Source: Metallyticus violacea
Taxonomy: Eukaryota; Arthropoda; Insecta; Mantodea; Metallyticidae
Length of the DNA: 64,000 nt
Direction of reading: 5' to 3'
Assembly (NCBI GenBank): GCA_030762175.1
Contig: CM060846.1
Span: forward strand, 181,041,041 to 181,105,040
A model generated the notes under the pieces. That model was not told the DNA's origin, ran no database searches, and was given only the letters and a program-made list of their open reading frames with translations. Within the stretch, counting starts at the first letter, position 1. Each line of letters begins with the position of its first letter. The translations under genes and the position numbers were made by a program. Shown piece after piece: positions 24,016 through 35,125 of this stretch.

Positions 24016-25790
24016 AGAGACTCAATAATATTATTCAAGAACAACTGGGATCCTTACAATACACATTTCAAGCTCTTTTCATTCATTAAAGTTGTAAGTC
24101 AAATACAAGCAAAATCTGAGAATAATTAGCACTATTGTTGTGCTAGTTAATATTGGAAGGAATTTTATTAATAAAATAGAAGAATTTGCTACAAATAAAA
24201 TGTTTGGATCAAACTTTTCTAATATATACTCCTTTATTTGTCAAACATTTTACACAGTTCCATTTTAATATTATTTCTTGTCAATGATATTGTATAATTG
24301 TATTAACACCAATGGATGCATGCATAAGCAAAATTTTCTGATCATATGCGAAGTAGTGTTAGCAGCATTGCCTTCTTTTCTAAGTGTAGTTTAAATAAAA
24401 ATAAACATATATCTATAATTAGTAATACATGTTACGCTTGTATTCTTGAATTTAAGTATTAATAACATATGCAATGCATCCGTTACTTCATTTAATTTCA
24501 TATGTAATAAGGATATTTCATCAAAGCACATATTTCTATAATTTTTAAATCATCTACAGTTTTTTTCCGTAATAATTCCTAATTATAAAACTGGAAATCA
24601 AGTATAGGGCTTCACCTTTAAAAAAGCAATGAAAACTATTAAAAGCGTTAATGTTCTGTTTTGATTCAGCGCTTTTATTTTACGTACGACAATTTTTTAG
24701 GTTTTAGACCCAACATCCTTTACAGGTATTGCTGGTTCGATTTCAGGCCACCATTATAATGTGAACATATATTAGTTTATTAGTCCGTTAAACGTGAACT
24801 TAGAATAACTAGATTTCTTAGTTAAAGTAGTTTATTGTTTAAAATGGCAATAATCATTTATATGTTCACCGGAGTTGTAAATTTTTAATTGTCTTTTGTG
24901 TGTAAACTTGGCTACTAAATTAACTAAGTAATTTCATTATTTTTAGACGTTCAACATTTAGCACATTTAATTCTTTGTTCTATGGTGCCTCACAGCTTCA
25001 GTTTTAAAGAGCGTAATATTAGCGAAATGCAACAAAACAAGATATCATACAACTGAGAAATGTGTGTTGCGCACATATTACTATGTAACTAATGTAGATT
25101 TTACCGTTACGAATAACAATAGCTATACAGAAATCAAAGTCATCTTCTATATGAAAAGAAAGAAAACAGGCTGCTTTTTAGTTACAAAAAATTATTAATA
25201 AGTAAAAGAACGTCATTACTCCAATGGAAAGTTTTGCGTTCATTAAGAAAATAGATTGCTAATAGTTGCGCACATTATATTACACTACACTTGTTGGGTT
25301 AGAATTAAAAAAAAAAAAAAAAACGCATTTCTGGCCTAGCTATAATGCTCATCTAAAATCAGGGTAAACGTAATCTCAAAATCGTAACACAGCAGCTTCC
25401 GTCTTTTACGGTGCCAACTTTAATCAAGCACTTCCTCCACCCTCTGAGCATTGCTATGCCATCTTGCGAGTAAGCTGTAAACTACGAGCATCTGATGGGT
25501 TAGCGTTCAACATTTGCCGTCCGCTGTTCTTGAACTCTTAGGACGGGAAATAACGTGTTCGATATCTGATTTCGTTGTATTTCTTGCGCTGAAAGTGAAG
25601 AGAAACTATTGCCTAAAACGGAATCTAAGTATTTCATGGGACGCATTTACTTCGCTGCATACATTCACATATATCCGCATTTATCTAATAACTGTTAAGC
25701 TATTAGTTAAAGTATTCGGTTGATGGTTCTACTTCATGTTCCTCCCATAAAACAAAGAGCAATATATGCGTCTCTAATGACACGTGCTTG
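24016..25790. other. AT-rich DNA, nothing identified
   Basis: Only a 17-bp A run (25307-25323) and a small balanced-composition patch at 25.4-25.7 kb without protein resemblance. Confidence 0.5.
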
Positions 25791-25822
25791 ATATTATATT
25801 TATTTATTTATTTATTTATTTT
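25791..25822. repeat. (ATTT)n microsatellite next to SINE-B
   Basis: TATTTATTTATT repeats directly adjoin the 3' end of the minus-strand SINE-B, probably an expanded tail (AAAT on the SINE strand). Confidence 0.85.
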
Positions 25823-26021
25823 AGTTTATTTACGGACTCTCTTTTAACATCTCAGGTCATCAGCGTCCCATTTAACTAAGGGCGTGATACGGCCGACAAA
25901 TTTTGCTCAGAGGCCTCTCTTTCAGGCTTGAGGTTCTTTTTCGTGCCGTAAATGTACGACACGGGACCCACGGCTTTACTTCCCTTCCGAAGTAAGCCAT
26001 ACTTAGGATTTTCACGCCTGG
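25821..26021 (-). mobile_element. SINE-B copy, head missing
   Basis: Tail and body of SINE-B are clear (TTTACGGACTCTC, TTTTGCTCAGAGGCCTCTC, CACGGGACCCACGGC), but homology stops at TCACGCCTGG before the tRNA-like head. It is preceded by an (ATTT)n tract. Confidence 0.82.
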
Positions 26022-27036
26022 AACATGTGTACGACTGCATATGAGGAACAGGAGAAAAATTCGAAAGTATGCTGGAACAGTATGGAATATATATTTATTG
26101 CACGATTTATCATGGAACTTGGATTCCATTTTGCAAAATAGGTTCCATGCAAAATGAGTGTAAACTGATCTTCAGTAAACCAGTTAAGCACATTGTAACA
26201 GTATATTAAAACTGCACACCTGTATAGCATAGTAAGATTCCTGGGTATCCTGGTTTAGCGCCTTTTGATATTTATTTCATAAGACCACAGGGCACAAGCT
26301 CTAGTCATGAACATTTAAACAGATATTCAGCCGATTAGCTGTATGTGTATAATGGTAAATAATGATGTGAATAATGGACTCCCCATCAAAAACTTTGAGG
26401 AATAATTAAATATTTATTATATGTAATTTGCCTGTCTTCAACGTCGCACTACCATTTAGGAAATTGGAACAGTATCCTTTTCGACATTTGAGTGAACATT
26501 TTATGCAGTTCATTTTAAGTTATCTTATTACAGTTCTCAAGTTTAACGCATATCGCTAATAATAGAACATTGAAAAAAAAAAAAGCATTCATTATGGGAT
26601 TTTCATGGTGATAGACCTGGCCGTAATCAAATATATACAGTATAAATGTGATTATGTAATACTATTCAAGCATGAACTTCTCTTTATCACTTATCAATAA
26701 TTCGCTCTTACAGCCTTGGGAGAGGGTGAGCAGAATTCTTTAACTGTCATATCATAGTACACTTTCATGGATCAAGTAGCACGGTACTTGAATATGATTG
26801 TATTAAATACACAAAAATATGTACTGTGCAACATTTCTGGCGCCTATACGAGCTCCATGAGGTAATATTTATGTGATTCGCCGACGCTGGAATTTTATAG
26901 TGCTATGTGTTGTGTCTCAGAGATGCAGTGTATAATTATTTGCTTAATTTGCTTTATCAATTTTTAATAATTTGAGTCCTGCTAATTCACAACAACAGGA
27001 AATCAAATAAGCATTCTGAGAGTGCTTCTCCTGCAG

Positions 27037-27123
27037 ATGATGTCGGTGCATGTGACCCTTTGTTCTCTTGGGCTGCTTCTGCTGGTCCATTGTGTGGGAT
27101 ATCTGTCAACCTTTGCAAGCTGA
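27037..27123 (+). other. Candidate first coding exon: signal-peptide-like ORF behind an acceptor site
   Basis: AGTGCTTCTCCTGCAG, a good 3' splice site, ends exactly before ATGATG. The 28-codon frame (MMSVHVTLCSLGLLLLVHCV and eight more residues, then TGA) has the charge-poor start, LGLLLLV core and Cys of a secretory signal peptide. No strong GT donor is visible inside; a weak one is TGT|GTGGGA at about 27091. It might be chance, but the pairing of signals is unusual in this window. Confidence 0.25.
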
Positions 27124-28032
27124 CCTGCTGTCTTGGGTTATGAGAATATATTGTTTATATTGTCATCCGAACCACAAGAAGAGAGCACAGATGTTTATCC
27201 TTAACATTATCCAGAACAAAGTGCACTTTCTAAGGAAATAAAATCCTTAAAACTTTTCCCTACTCATTTAGTTAACCATTATACTCTGTGCGGTATTGCT
27301 GCAGTAAGAGACGTCAGTTGCAAGAGTTTTGTACACGGTTTGAGTACGGTGATTCGTTCGGTATAATCCTCTGAAGGGGAATTTTTTCATTACCGTTTAG
27401 TACATAATTTAATGCACTTTTAAATTTTTCTAATGACCACCGACTCGGCATCAAAAGAGGCACACCAATAAAATTCAGTGTTACACAGGGCAGGAATCTA
27501 TATCGTCATGTTCGTGAAATTGTGTATAATGTCAGCAATATTGAATAGATATGAAAATATGGACTATCATATGCTTTTACTGGTTCAGTTAACAGGTTTA
27601 CTAGTGCGTCATAAAGTTTGGCAACAATATAAATGAATCATTGCAGAGATGCTATCAGAATTTAAGGCATGTTTTGATTTTTCTACACCTACAAAAATCG
27701 AGAAAGGTAGATGAATTTATAATGTCAAATTAGATTTTTACGAGTACTAATGCATGTTATTGTACTTATACTGTTAGATAGACCATAATTACTATTAGCA
27801 ATGCTCGATCATCAAGCTCCACAATGCGCTTAGAGAAAGGGACATTTTTAAATGTGGAAACGAAAATACCCTAGACTTCAAATAAGAAAAATAGTAGTGG
27901 AATAAAAAAAATGTTAGTCAAGTGATTACTTTTGACAATCCCTCCATAAATTTCCCTCAATTTCATTACTAGATAGAGATATCGATAGTTATTAACGTAT
28001 TACAGTGTGCAGCAGCCTGTCTCTCACTGAAC

Positions 28033-28209
28033 ATGGCTGGCCGCTTGGCCCAGCTCACTGTAAATTACATAATACAGCGTATATCTAGTAACATTATAGT
28101 ACCATCGGTTCAGGTTTTATACCCGTTTGCAATAAGTTGGCTGAGTGAGTTTTCAGATTTTCTTTTCTATGTGAAATGTAGATACTGGGTTTATAAGACC
28201 TGGGCTTCA
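28033..28209 (+). other. Candidate exon: ATG ORF ending on a donor site
   Basis: Fifty-nine codons beginning MAGRLAQLTVNYIIQRI run to GCTTCAG|GTTAGT, a near-consensus 5' splice site. The initiation context (AACATGGC) is reasonable. The sequence has an aliphatic middle and a cationic, aromatic end, suggesting a small membrane or mitochondrial protein at most. I do not recognise it. Confidence 0.2.
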
Positions 28210-28815
28210 GGTTAGTTTTCGCACAATTAATAGCTATCTTACTATTTTCGTTCTTACTTTTTCCCATCATTTAATTCCGCCAACATAAATCTTAGGGATT
28301 TAATATCTCATCCCTAATATGAAGGGAAATAATTATGCGGTCCTTTAGGGCCTTCAGACATATTGTTACCATAATTTTTTCATCAAGTTGGCTAAATATA
28401 TTTTTATAATTCGATTTCATTTGAGGTTTCGTTTTCAATTGCTTGTTATTTATTGTAGGTTTTTTGAGCGCCATTCGTGAATTTAAGCATTACACTGAAA
28501 CACATATATGAAAAGTTCTTATATTTTTACCGATCGTTCTTTCCTCCAATAGCTGTGTTTAGCTTTTGATTACATTGTCAAGCCTACAAGATAGACTGAG
28601 ATTGAGAGTAAAGAAACAAGAATTTAGCCATATTACAGTTCATTTTTAGTTCTATATCTTCTTTTTCTGCAAGAAAAAAATGGAGTTCATTAAATAAATA
28701 TACATATATGTATATACACAGGGTGCCACAAAATGTATGCACACTTCAAGAAAATAAAAAACCATGTTACAATAACAAAACTGAATTCGCTCAAACAGAA
28801 AACAATGAGCACTAA

Positions 28816-29160
28816 TCATCTTGGACTTTTACAGTTACAACAGTTGCTCAAATACCCATCATCTGCGTCGATACACTTCTGAGTACGTTGAACTATTAAT
28901 TGAGTAACGTTTACGAAAGTATCCTCAGCGATTGCAGCACATGCCGTTTCAATTTCTTCCCGAGCCAGTGTAGCCGGTTTTCTACGGTATACGGTACCAT
29001 GAGTCTCAAATTTGTCTCGAATGCATGCAATTGTTACTCGCGTTGGCGGTTCTGTTCTATACACACGTCTCTATTGCCTTTGAACTTCAACAACATTCTC
29101 AGTTTTCCATTACCACTTAAAAATTGCTTTACACTGTTCCAGTGATAATCTTGGCTCCAT
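28816..29160 (-). pseudogene. Mariner-type transposase remnant: HTH N-terminus joined to C-terminus
   Basis: The frame starts with ATG at 29158-29160 and is interrupted by two in-frame stops before 29064. It then reads RTEPPTRVTIACIRDKFETHG, with a one-word match to the helix-turn-helix N-terminal domain (DUF4817-like) of arthropod mariner transposases. It passes directly into a segment with ACAAI and QRTQKCIDADDGY, typical of the extreme C-terminus of the same proteins. The whole catalytic DDE/D core between them is absent, so the product cannot transpose. It could only have been moved by a related transposase acting on its ends. Confidence 0.8.
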
Positions 29161-29317
29161 TTTGTTGTAGCAACGCTAGTATAACTTAATGTGAGTCATC
29201 TGTTTACAGAATATCATACGATAATCTTGGCTTCATTTGTTCATTGTTGATTTACCTGTCACGTAGCAACGCTATCATAATATATGTGCGTCATGTCTGT
29301 TTACAGAACATCATATC
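29144..29317. repeat. Tandem duplication in the 5' region of the mariner derivative
   Basis: Two copies of a block starting GATAATCTTGGCT(C/T)CATTT and ending near TGTTTACAGAA(T/C)ATCATA lie in tandem, starting at 29144 and 29220. The second copy carries about 22 extra bases. The first copy contains the transposase start codon, so part of the 5' untranslated region has been duplicated. Confidence 0.7.
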
Positions 29318-29824
29318 ACACATTACTGCTGTTTTTAGGTCCAAATTTGAAATATATTAAATAGATATCCACTGTGAAAGTGTGTATACATTTGTTGGCA
29401 CCCTCATTGTATATACTATATAAAACAAATTTGTAAAAACAACATATTCGGGCCATACTAGTAAGAAACACTAAAAATTACATTATTCAATTAATACTCT
29501 ATGCCTGTGAAGGACAATATCCCCAAATATGCCATGCAACCTTTATGATTTTTAAGCGCTTCTTTCTAGTTTAGTTGGATATTTTGTTCCTACGTAATGT
29601 CTTTATCACTTAGATCGATTTATTATATATTTTGCATATGAGTTGTATACCTATATGTCACTGTTAAAGCTAGTAAGGTGAACATTGCTGTAATTGACCT
29701 AGAATACGTATATTGTCAGCTTTCTACAGGTGGATGTTAGAAATATGTATTAATTTTCAACAGCCACTGAATACTTCAGGAATCTGCTATTTGCACAATA
29801 TTTTGCTTGGATACTAAACACTAA

Positions 29825-30118
29825 GGAACCCCGAGCCCAACAACCCCGAAGCACCATGGCTTACTGCACGACTGCCGAGTCCTCTGTCTCCGTCTTGCGA
29901 CATAATGTACAAGTGTAGTGTTGCAGGATGGCATGTGTTCAGCACACCGCACACTGCAGCATTCTTGACTGGAGCCGCTAGCTCCCCATCAGGTAGCTAT
30001 CTATTTGTCATCGCCAGGCTGGATGGATCTCGTTCCTAACCTTCTTAAATTAGTAAATCGCTAAAGACGTACCGAAGATTGAACTCGGGATCCTCACGCC
30101 AGCAGTCCTCAACACTAC
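29825..30118 (-). mobile_element. SINE-C copy
   Basis: Matches the copy at 23.7 kb: GCGACATAATGTACAAGTGT, AGTGTTGCAGGATGGCATGT, TCTTAAATTAGTAAATCGCT, then AGATTGAACTCGGGATCC as the B-box complement. It is followed immediately by a SINE-B. Confidence 0.6.
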
Positions 30119-30123
30119 CTTCA

Positions 30124-30400
30124 AGGTGGTGTAGTGGTAGGCCCGTAGACCCAAGATCTGTGGTTCAATCCCGGCCATGGTCGATGGATATTTTCGGGCG
30201 TAAAAACTCTTAAGTATGGCTTTCTTCTGAAGGGAAGTGAATCCGTGAGTCCCATGTCGTACATTTACGGCACATAAAAGAACCTCAAGCATGAAATAAG
30301 AGGCCTCTGAGCAAAATTTATCAGTCGTTTTACACCATTGAATTGAATTTGATGCTGATGACCCGAGATATTAAAGAGCGTCCATAAATAAATCAAATCA
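30124..30400 (+). mobile_element. SINE-B copy, plus strand, full length
   Basis: Head GGTGGTGTAGTGGTAGGCCC and GGTTCAATCCC, full body, and tail GATGACCCGAGATATTAAAG, GCGTCCATAAATAAATC. It lies directly beside a SINE-C copy, suggesting one landed at the end of the other. Confidence 0.85.
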
Positions 30401-32359
30401 AGTAATCAAGAATGAGGAAGTGGTGTTTAGCTCAATACACTTCTATGAAAATGGACAATTGAAAACTATGAGTGTTAGAATTACATGAGAGATGAAAAAC
30501 ATTGTAACCAGCTAGTAAATGAGCTTAGTCTAAGCAATTTACAGAAATGTAGGAATAAAATATATCCTACCACTGTATTAATTGGTTATCTATTGTTATT
30601 TATTTATTTATGGATTATTTTGATTCCATACTAAAAAGTTTATTCGAAAAAATAAATAACCCATTCCTTTACATTTTCATGGGGTTAATTAATATTACTC
30701 TGAAAAAGGTTTGATTTTAAAAAATGCAAATATAAAGATTAACCATTGTCTGTAGTGGAGACATATTTTTTTTTAAAGTTAACTAAACAATTTGCCCCAG
30801 CAAGTGTTTACAAGAAGGATAAAAATCCTATAAATAATCAGATTTAAACAACATTAATATGCAGTAAAAGTAATTGCATTACACAGTAAGTTCAATCATC
30901 ATTTCAGTATTATAAAAACAAACAAAGTATATTTGTTTATAGGTAATGTTTTAGGTAGTTGGATATATATTCATATGAAAGTTTTTCTAACATTTGAGCC
31001 CAAATTAAGTAATTTATTGCAAAAAGGCATAATATTGTGACACTTAGAATTGAATATACTTTAAAATTACATTTCTTGATTTTATTCCTTGTAGTACAGT
31101 TAAAAACTTTTTTCCTTTGCATACAACAAGCTCCCTGTTTTGCTGTTTATTGATAGTTCCCTGTGAATTTCGAATCTGTTAGAAAGAGTTATTGTGCACT
31201 TAAATTGCTGCCGAAATGTCCCGAGGATCCCCTATTAACGTCACATATAGAAATTACTGCTATATTGCCGATCAAAGTAGGAAGAATATAGAAGATATCG
31301 GAACTGTATATGTCTTTTTGTTTAGAATGTTTTAAGGACATTAAAGGGACACTGAAACAAAATTTGGAATTATTGAACGGTAAACCTAGATATTTCAAAC
31401 TTTTAACATATATTGTTCATCCTATACAAATTTTCGGCTTTATTAGTGAATTTTTTAATATTGCTTTAAACATAATTACATTTTTTATGGCTCCAAGCTA
31501 AAAGCCTCTTCCCATAAAAGTGTAGAATTTTCCGCAAAATTGTGCAATGTGTTCTAATTATTATTTACACAAAGGCTACCATGGGTTTTTAATTAAGTCA
31601 ACTGGAAATTAAAAAAACTCATTTAAAGGCAAAATCATGAAAAAATAACTGACTATACAATTTTAAAAAATATGTTTATAGAAAAACGCGTGCAATCATT
31701 TATCGGCCACGGTATAAAGAATATCTTTAAATTTTTTGTATGTAAATAAAAACCTGTGCTAAGTTTTGAATGCAGGCAAACATACTAAAAGTTGAAGCTG
31801 CCTCTGTCTTGCTATCAATTGCAGAATAATTGAGATAATTAATATGCGTAATTTTAAATAAGCAAGTCCGCGATTTCTTTCTTACAGGTATGTAGTACCT
31901 TTCTAGTTTAAGAAACTTCGATGACTAAAAATGTATGTGGAATTAATATTGTATAGCCTTTAAGTGCAATCATAATGTATCTAATATTTAATAAATAATA
32001 TGTAATATAGTAAATAAGAATGTACTTCAGTCTCACGCTGACCACGATAAGGTAGGCAGGTTGAGAGTCGAACAATGCAAGCCAATCCCTTCTGGAATGC
32101 AGCAAGCGAGGGATGTTCGCTCCTCCGTCATAGAAGGCAGCCACTTTTCGCTTGTGGAAGCGACTGTTATGCAGGCGACTGTTGTGCAAATATATGGTCA
32201 TTGAAAGTAACGGGTGAAATCTGTTTGAAGTGGACTTATGACGCATCGCGAGGCGTGTGGATTCACTAAAATTGTCTAGTAAATAGAAATAGAGCTCCAT
32301 GCCATAAGCATCAACCTATGATCACGGTTAACACAAAACTGTCCAATACTTCGCGTCGG
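30401..32359. other. No genes recognised
   Basis: AT-rich. A GC-richer island at 32.04-32.27 kb contains GCGACTGTTATGCA / GCGACTGTTGTGCA as a short direct repeat but no supported ORF. Confidence 0.45.
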
Positions 32360-32386
32360 TTTTTTTTTTTTTTTTTTTTTTTTTTT
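32360..32386. repeat. Poly-T run of 27
   Basis: Long pure T run after GCGTCGG. The 200 bp to its right is less AT-rich than the surroundings (CTGCTGCGTCGCCCGGCAG), so this could be the poly-A tail of an unidentified minus-strand retroposon. Confidence 0.85.
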
Positions 32387-32945
32387 GATAGCTTCAGCTC
32401 TTACTGAGTATATAAGGGATAGATTTTGCCCCAAAAGTGGGCAGTCTCAGGATTTTCAGAACCTAGATACGTGCGGCTGCTGCGTCGCCCGGCAGTGAGA
32501 GGAAAATTGGCCAAAGTCCGAGAAACCAGATCGAGCATCAACAGGGCTTGACAATCAATCACCACGCGAATCACTTATATAGTAACATTGCGTTGCAATA
32601 AATACCATTACAGTAGAATTTCTTCATATTAGTAACCATTCGGTGAACGCAATCAAATTTACGTGTTTACCAAGCTTACCTTCCCAGTGACCCTGGGTGA
32701 GACGGGAGTTCCTCTGATTACTCATGTTCGGGAGAATAAACAACATGAGTTAATAAATAACGAGGCGTTATTTATCGTTGCCTTCCACATCAAATTCCCA
32801 TCCTCTCAGTCCTGGATAGCTTTCACCTACCAAACTCCATCGGAAAGTCCCTTTATAAACCTATTTCAAAATTAAGCCAGAGAAAAATGAGTTTGAAGTT
32901 TGAATACCTAAAGTTAAAGACCAATAGATCAAGATTTAAAGAGTG

Positions 32946-34026
32946 CAGGCATTTAAAATTGACTGCTAAATCAAATGCTCTAATAGCATAGGCTTATGAA
33001 AGTTGTCATGAAGGTTCTTTGGGGCTCAGTGTTTTTTTTAATTTCACTTTCCCCTTAATGATTACATACTATTTTATCTCATATTGGCAGACAGGAATTA
33101 AATGCTAAATAGTTTATGGTAGCGCAATTAAATCGTGTGAAAAATGTATGAATTTAGATAGTCTGATATATATTTTATACCTTCAACGATAACAAACAGG
33201 CTATGCTCATATCTATGCTGAAATTGGTTCCATGAGATGCGGTATATTGAGTCTTGTTGGTAATAATCACTGGTTATTTCATCGCCTGTTAAGTGATCGA
33301 CAAATTCATTGAATAATTGCGTAGTAACTGTTTAAAAAATGCTGCCTAAATAATTGGTCTATGAAATATGGCATATCACACTCCAGTTTTATATTAATCG
33401 CTCATCCTGCACAGCAGGAGGATTTTCTATGACCAATATTGGAGTATTTTGATAGCTTAAGTATCCACTCAGATGAATCTATGCTTCATTTATAAACCTA
33501 GCGAAATCTAAACTTTCGAGATTCCGAGTAAGGAAATATCTAAGCCATAAAAAAATCGAACCGAACACATTTTTGAGGCCAGTTCTTAAGACCTGACACT
33601 CTGTAACGGCTTAGTTTTACTTTTTGGCTCCTTTTTGACACATGAAAATCGGGAGATTCCTTTCTTGGTAAAATCGTCGTAACGATTTCCTGTACATCGT
33701 TTATGTTTCTCTTTGGGAAATTTGTTGCGTGAGAAGGCCAAATTTAGACCAACATGTCATCTGGTATACTTTAAATGAACCTGTTTGCTACTATTTACGA
33801 ACGAGAAACGCTCTGTGCGATTGTGTACACTATTATTCGTGCGCTAAGTGAATCACAATTGCCGAGATGCGGTTACGCGGAACGTAGACTATAAAGGTTA
33901 CTGGACGAGTGAATTATATCGCGAAGTTTTTTACGCTGTTTTATATTGCTGAATATTGGCGTGTATAAAAGTTTGAAATAATTATTTAAATAACATACAT
34001 TTTTATAGTGAATAGTTTGAGGCCTC
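32946..34026 (-). mobile_element. Second copy of the same mariner family, inverted, decayed
   Basis: The 33600-33960 segment matches the reverse complement of 40130-40540, and 33955-34026 matches the terminal repeat at 41140-41216 in direct orientation, as expected for inverted ends. On the minus strand near 33.4-33.5 kb the translation shows INEA, IHLSGY and QNTPILVIENPP, the region around the first catalytic acid of mariner transposases. The 5' end at 34026 is flanked by TA (34027-34028). The 3' end at about 32946 is placed only by a weak TIR match (CAGGCATTTAAAAT) and may be off by tens of bases. Confidence 0.68.
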
Positions 34027-34929
34027 TAACAAGAGAATCATTCTGCAAAATGAACTGGTCGTGCACAATAGCCAATTAGAAGACGGGATTCAAACAAAAA
34101 TTCTAGAAGCTTCTATCAGATGTGTTTGAAAGGTATCTACAGCGTGTTAATTATAGAAGTTTAAAAAGTGTATAAAGAGACAATTTCGACCTCGTGTATT
34201 ACATTCCACGTTTAGTTATCTCAATAATACCAAGTTTACCCTTCAGAGGCGACAGTTCTGAATTCAGTTTCGGAGACTAGAGCCTATTTGAGTGTAAAGT
34301 GTGGTGTAAACTATAACGACTCTCAGTATAAGTGCTCACGTTAAATCGTTCTATTTTGAGTCAATCTTCCTTAGTAGAAGACAGTATCAGTGAGAGTATA
34401 ATCTAGGCAAAGACAATACTCAAGGTATAGCAAATACTCAAATAGACGTGCATAGGTAAATACAACTCGGACTACTGTTAGATGTGATAAGAGCCGTCTC
34501 GAGATCTAAAGTGACTTAACTGTTGGTGCAAATAGATCGAGTTGGTAAAAATTAAGTGATGTAACGTTCAGGGATTCCTCGTCTTATTTGTGAACGGAGA
34601 GACACAACAAACAGCGAACAAACTATGGTCATCGTTTACTTCTCGTCTTATCTTTCACCCCAGCCTTCCTTTCCCTCAATCCCATTGATCTAGGATATCA
34701 AGAAAACCACCTAAAATTCCTTGGATTGTTGTTATACCTATTTGGAACGAGAAAAAATAATACGCAACTTACAGCAACCGAGGCATTTCCAGCACGAGAA
34801 TCCGTGTAGGTGGAGTCGATAGTAGAAGGGAATCTTCGAAACTGCCGGCCCAAGTAATAACGGCCCGCAATTTAATTACGCCTAATTAATTGACACTTCA
34901 AATTAAAACGACCAACGCCAATAAATTAC

Positions 34930-35125
34930 TAATTAATAGTCCTCCCCTACCATCCACTATTTATTCCATGCGTCAGGAACTCCTCAAACCTAGTGAAAGT
35001 TAACCACGAGGCCATGGGCGTTACATGGATCGTTCTAGCCTAGAAAAAATGCTATGACATATTCGGAAATCGAACACGTGATTTAAGGAGTAGTATCGAA
35101 CACTAGACCATGGGACTGTCATTCA
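34930..35125 (-). mobile_element. Possible tRNA-derived SINE (single copy seen)
   Basis: On the minus strand, GTCCCATGGTCTAGTGTTCG and, 20 bases on, CACGTGTTCGATTTCCG resemble a tRNA A box and B box at usual spacing. About 140 bp of unrelated body follows. No second full copy occurs here, although CCCCTACCATC also occurs near 12.8 and 13.0 kb. Confidence 0.4.

Larger units (their letters stand above)
28717..29409 (-). mobile_element. Internally deleted Tc1/mariner-type element (693 bp) with TIRs and TA duplications
   Basis: The ends are inverted repeats of about 30 bp: the left begins CACAGGGTGCCACAAAATG and the right, read in reverse complement, begins CAATGAGGGTGCCAACAAATG. Both are flanked by TA (28715-28716 and 29410-29411), the standard IS630/Tc1/mariner target duplication. 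Inside is a broken transposase on the minus strand. The element is far shorter than an autonomous mariner (about 1.3 kb) because the middle of the transposase is missing. Confidence 0.88.
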
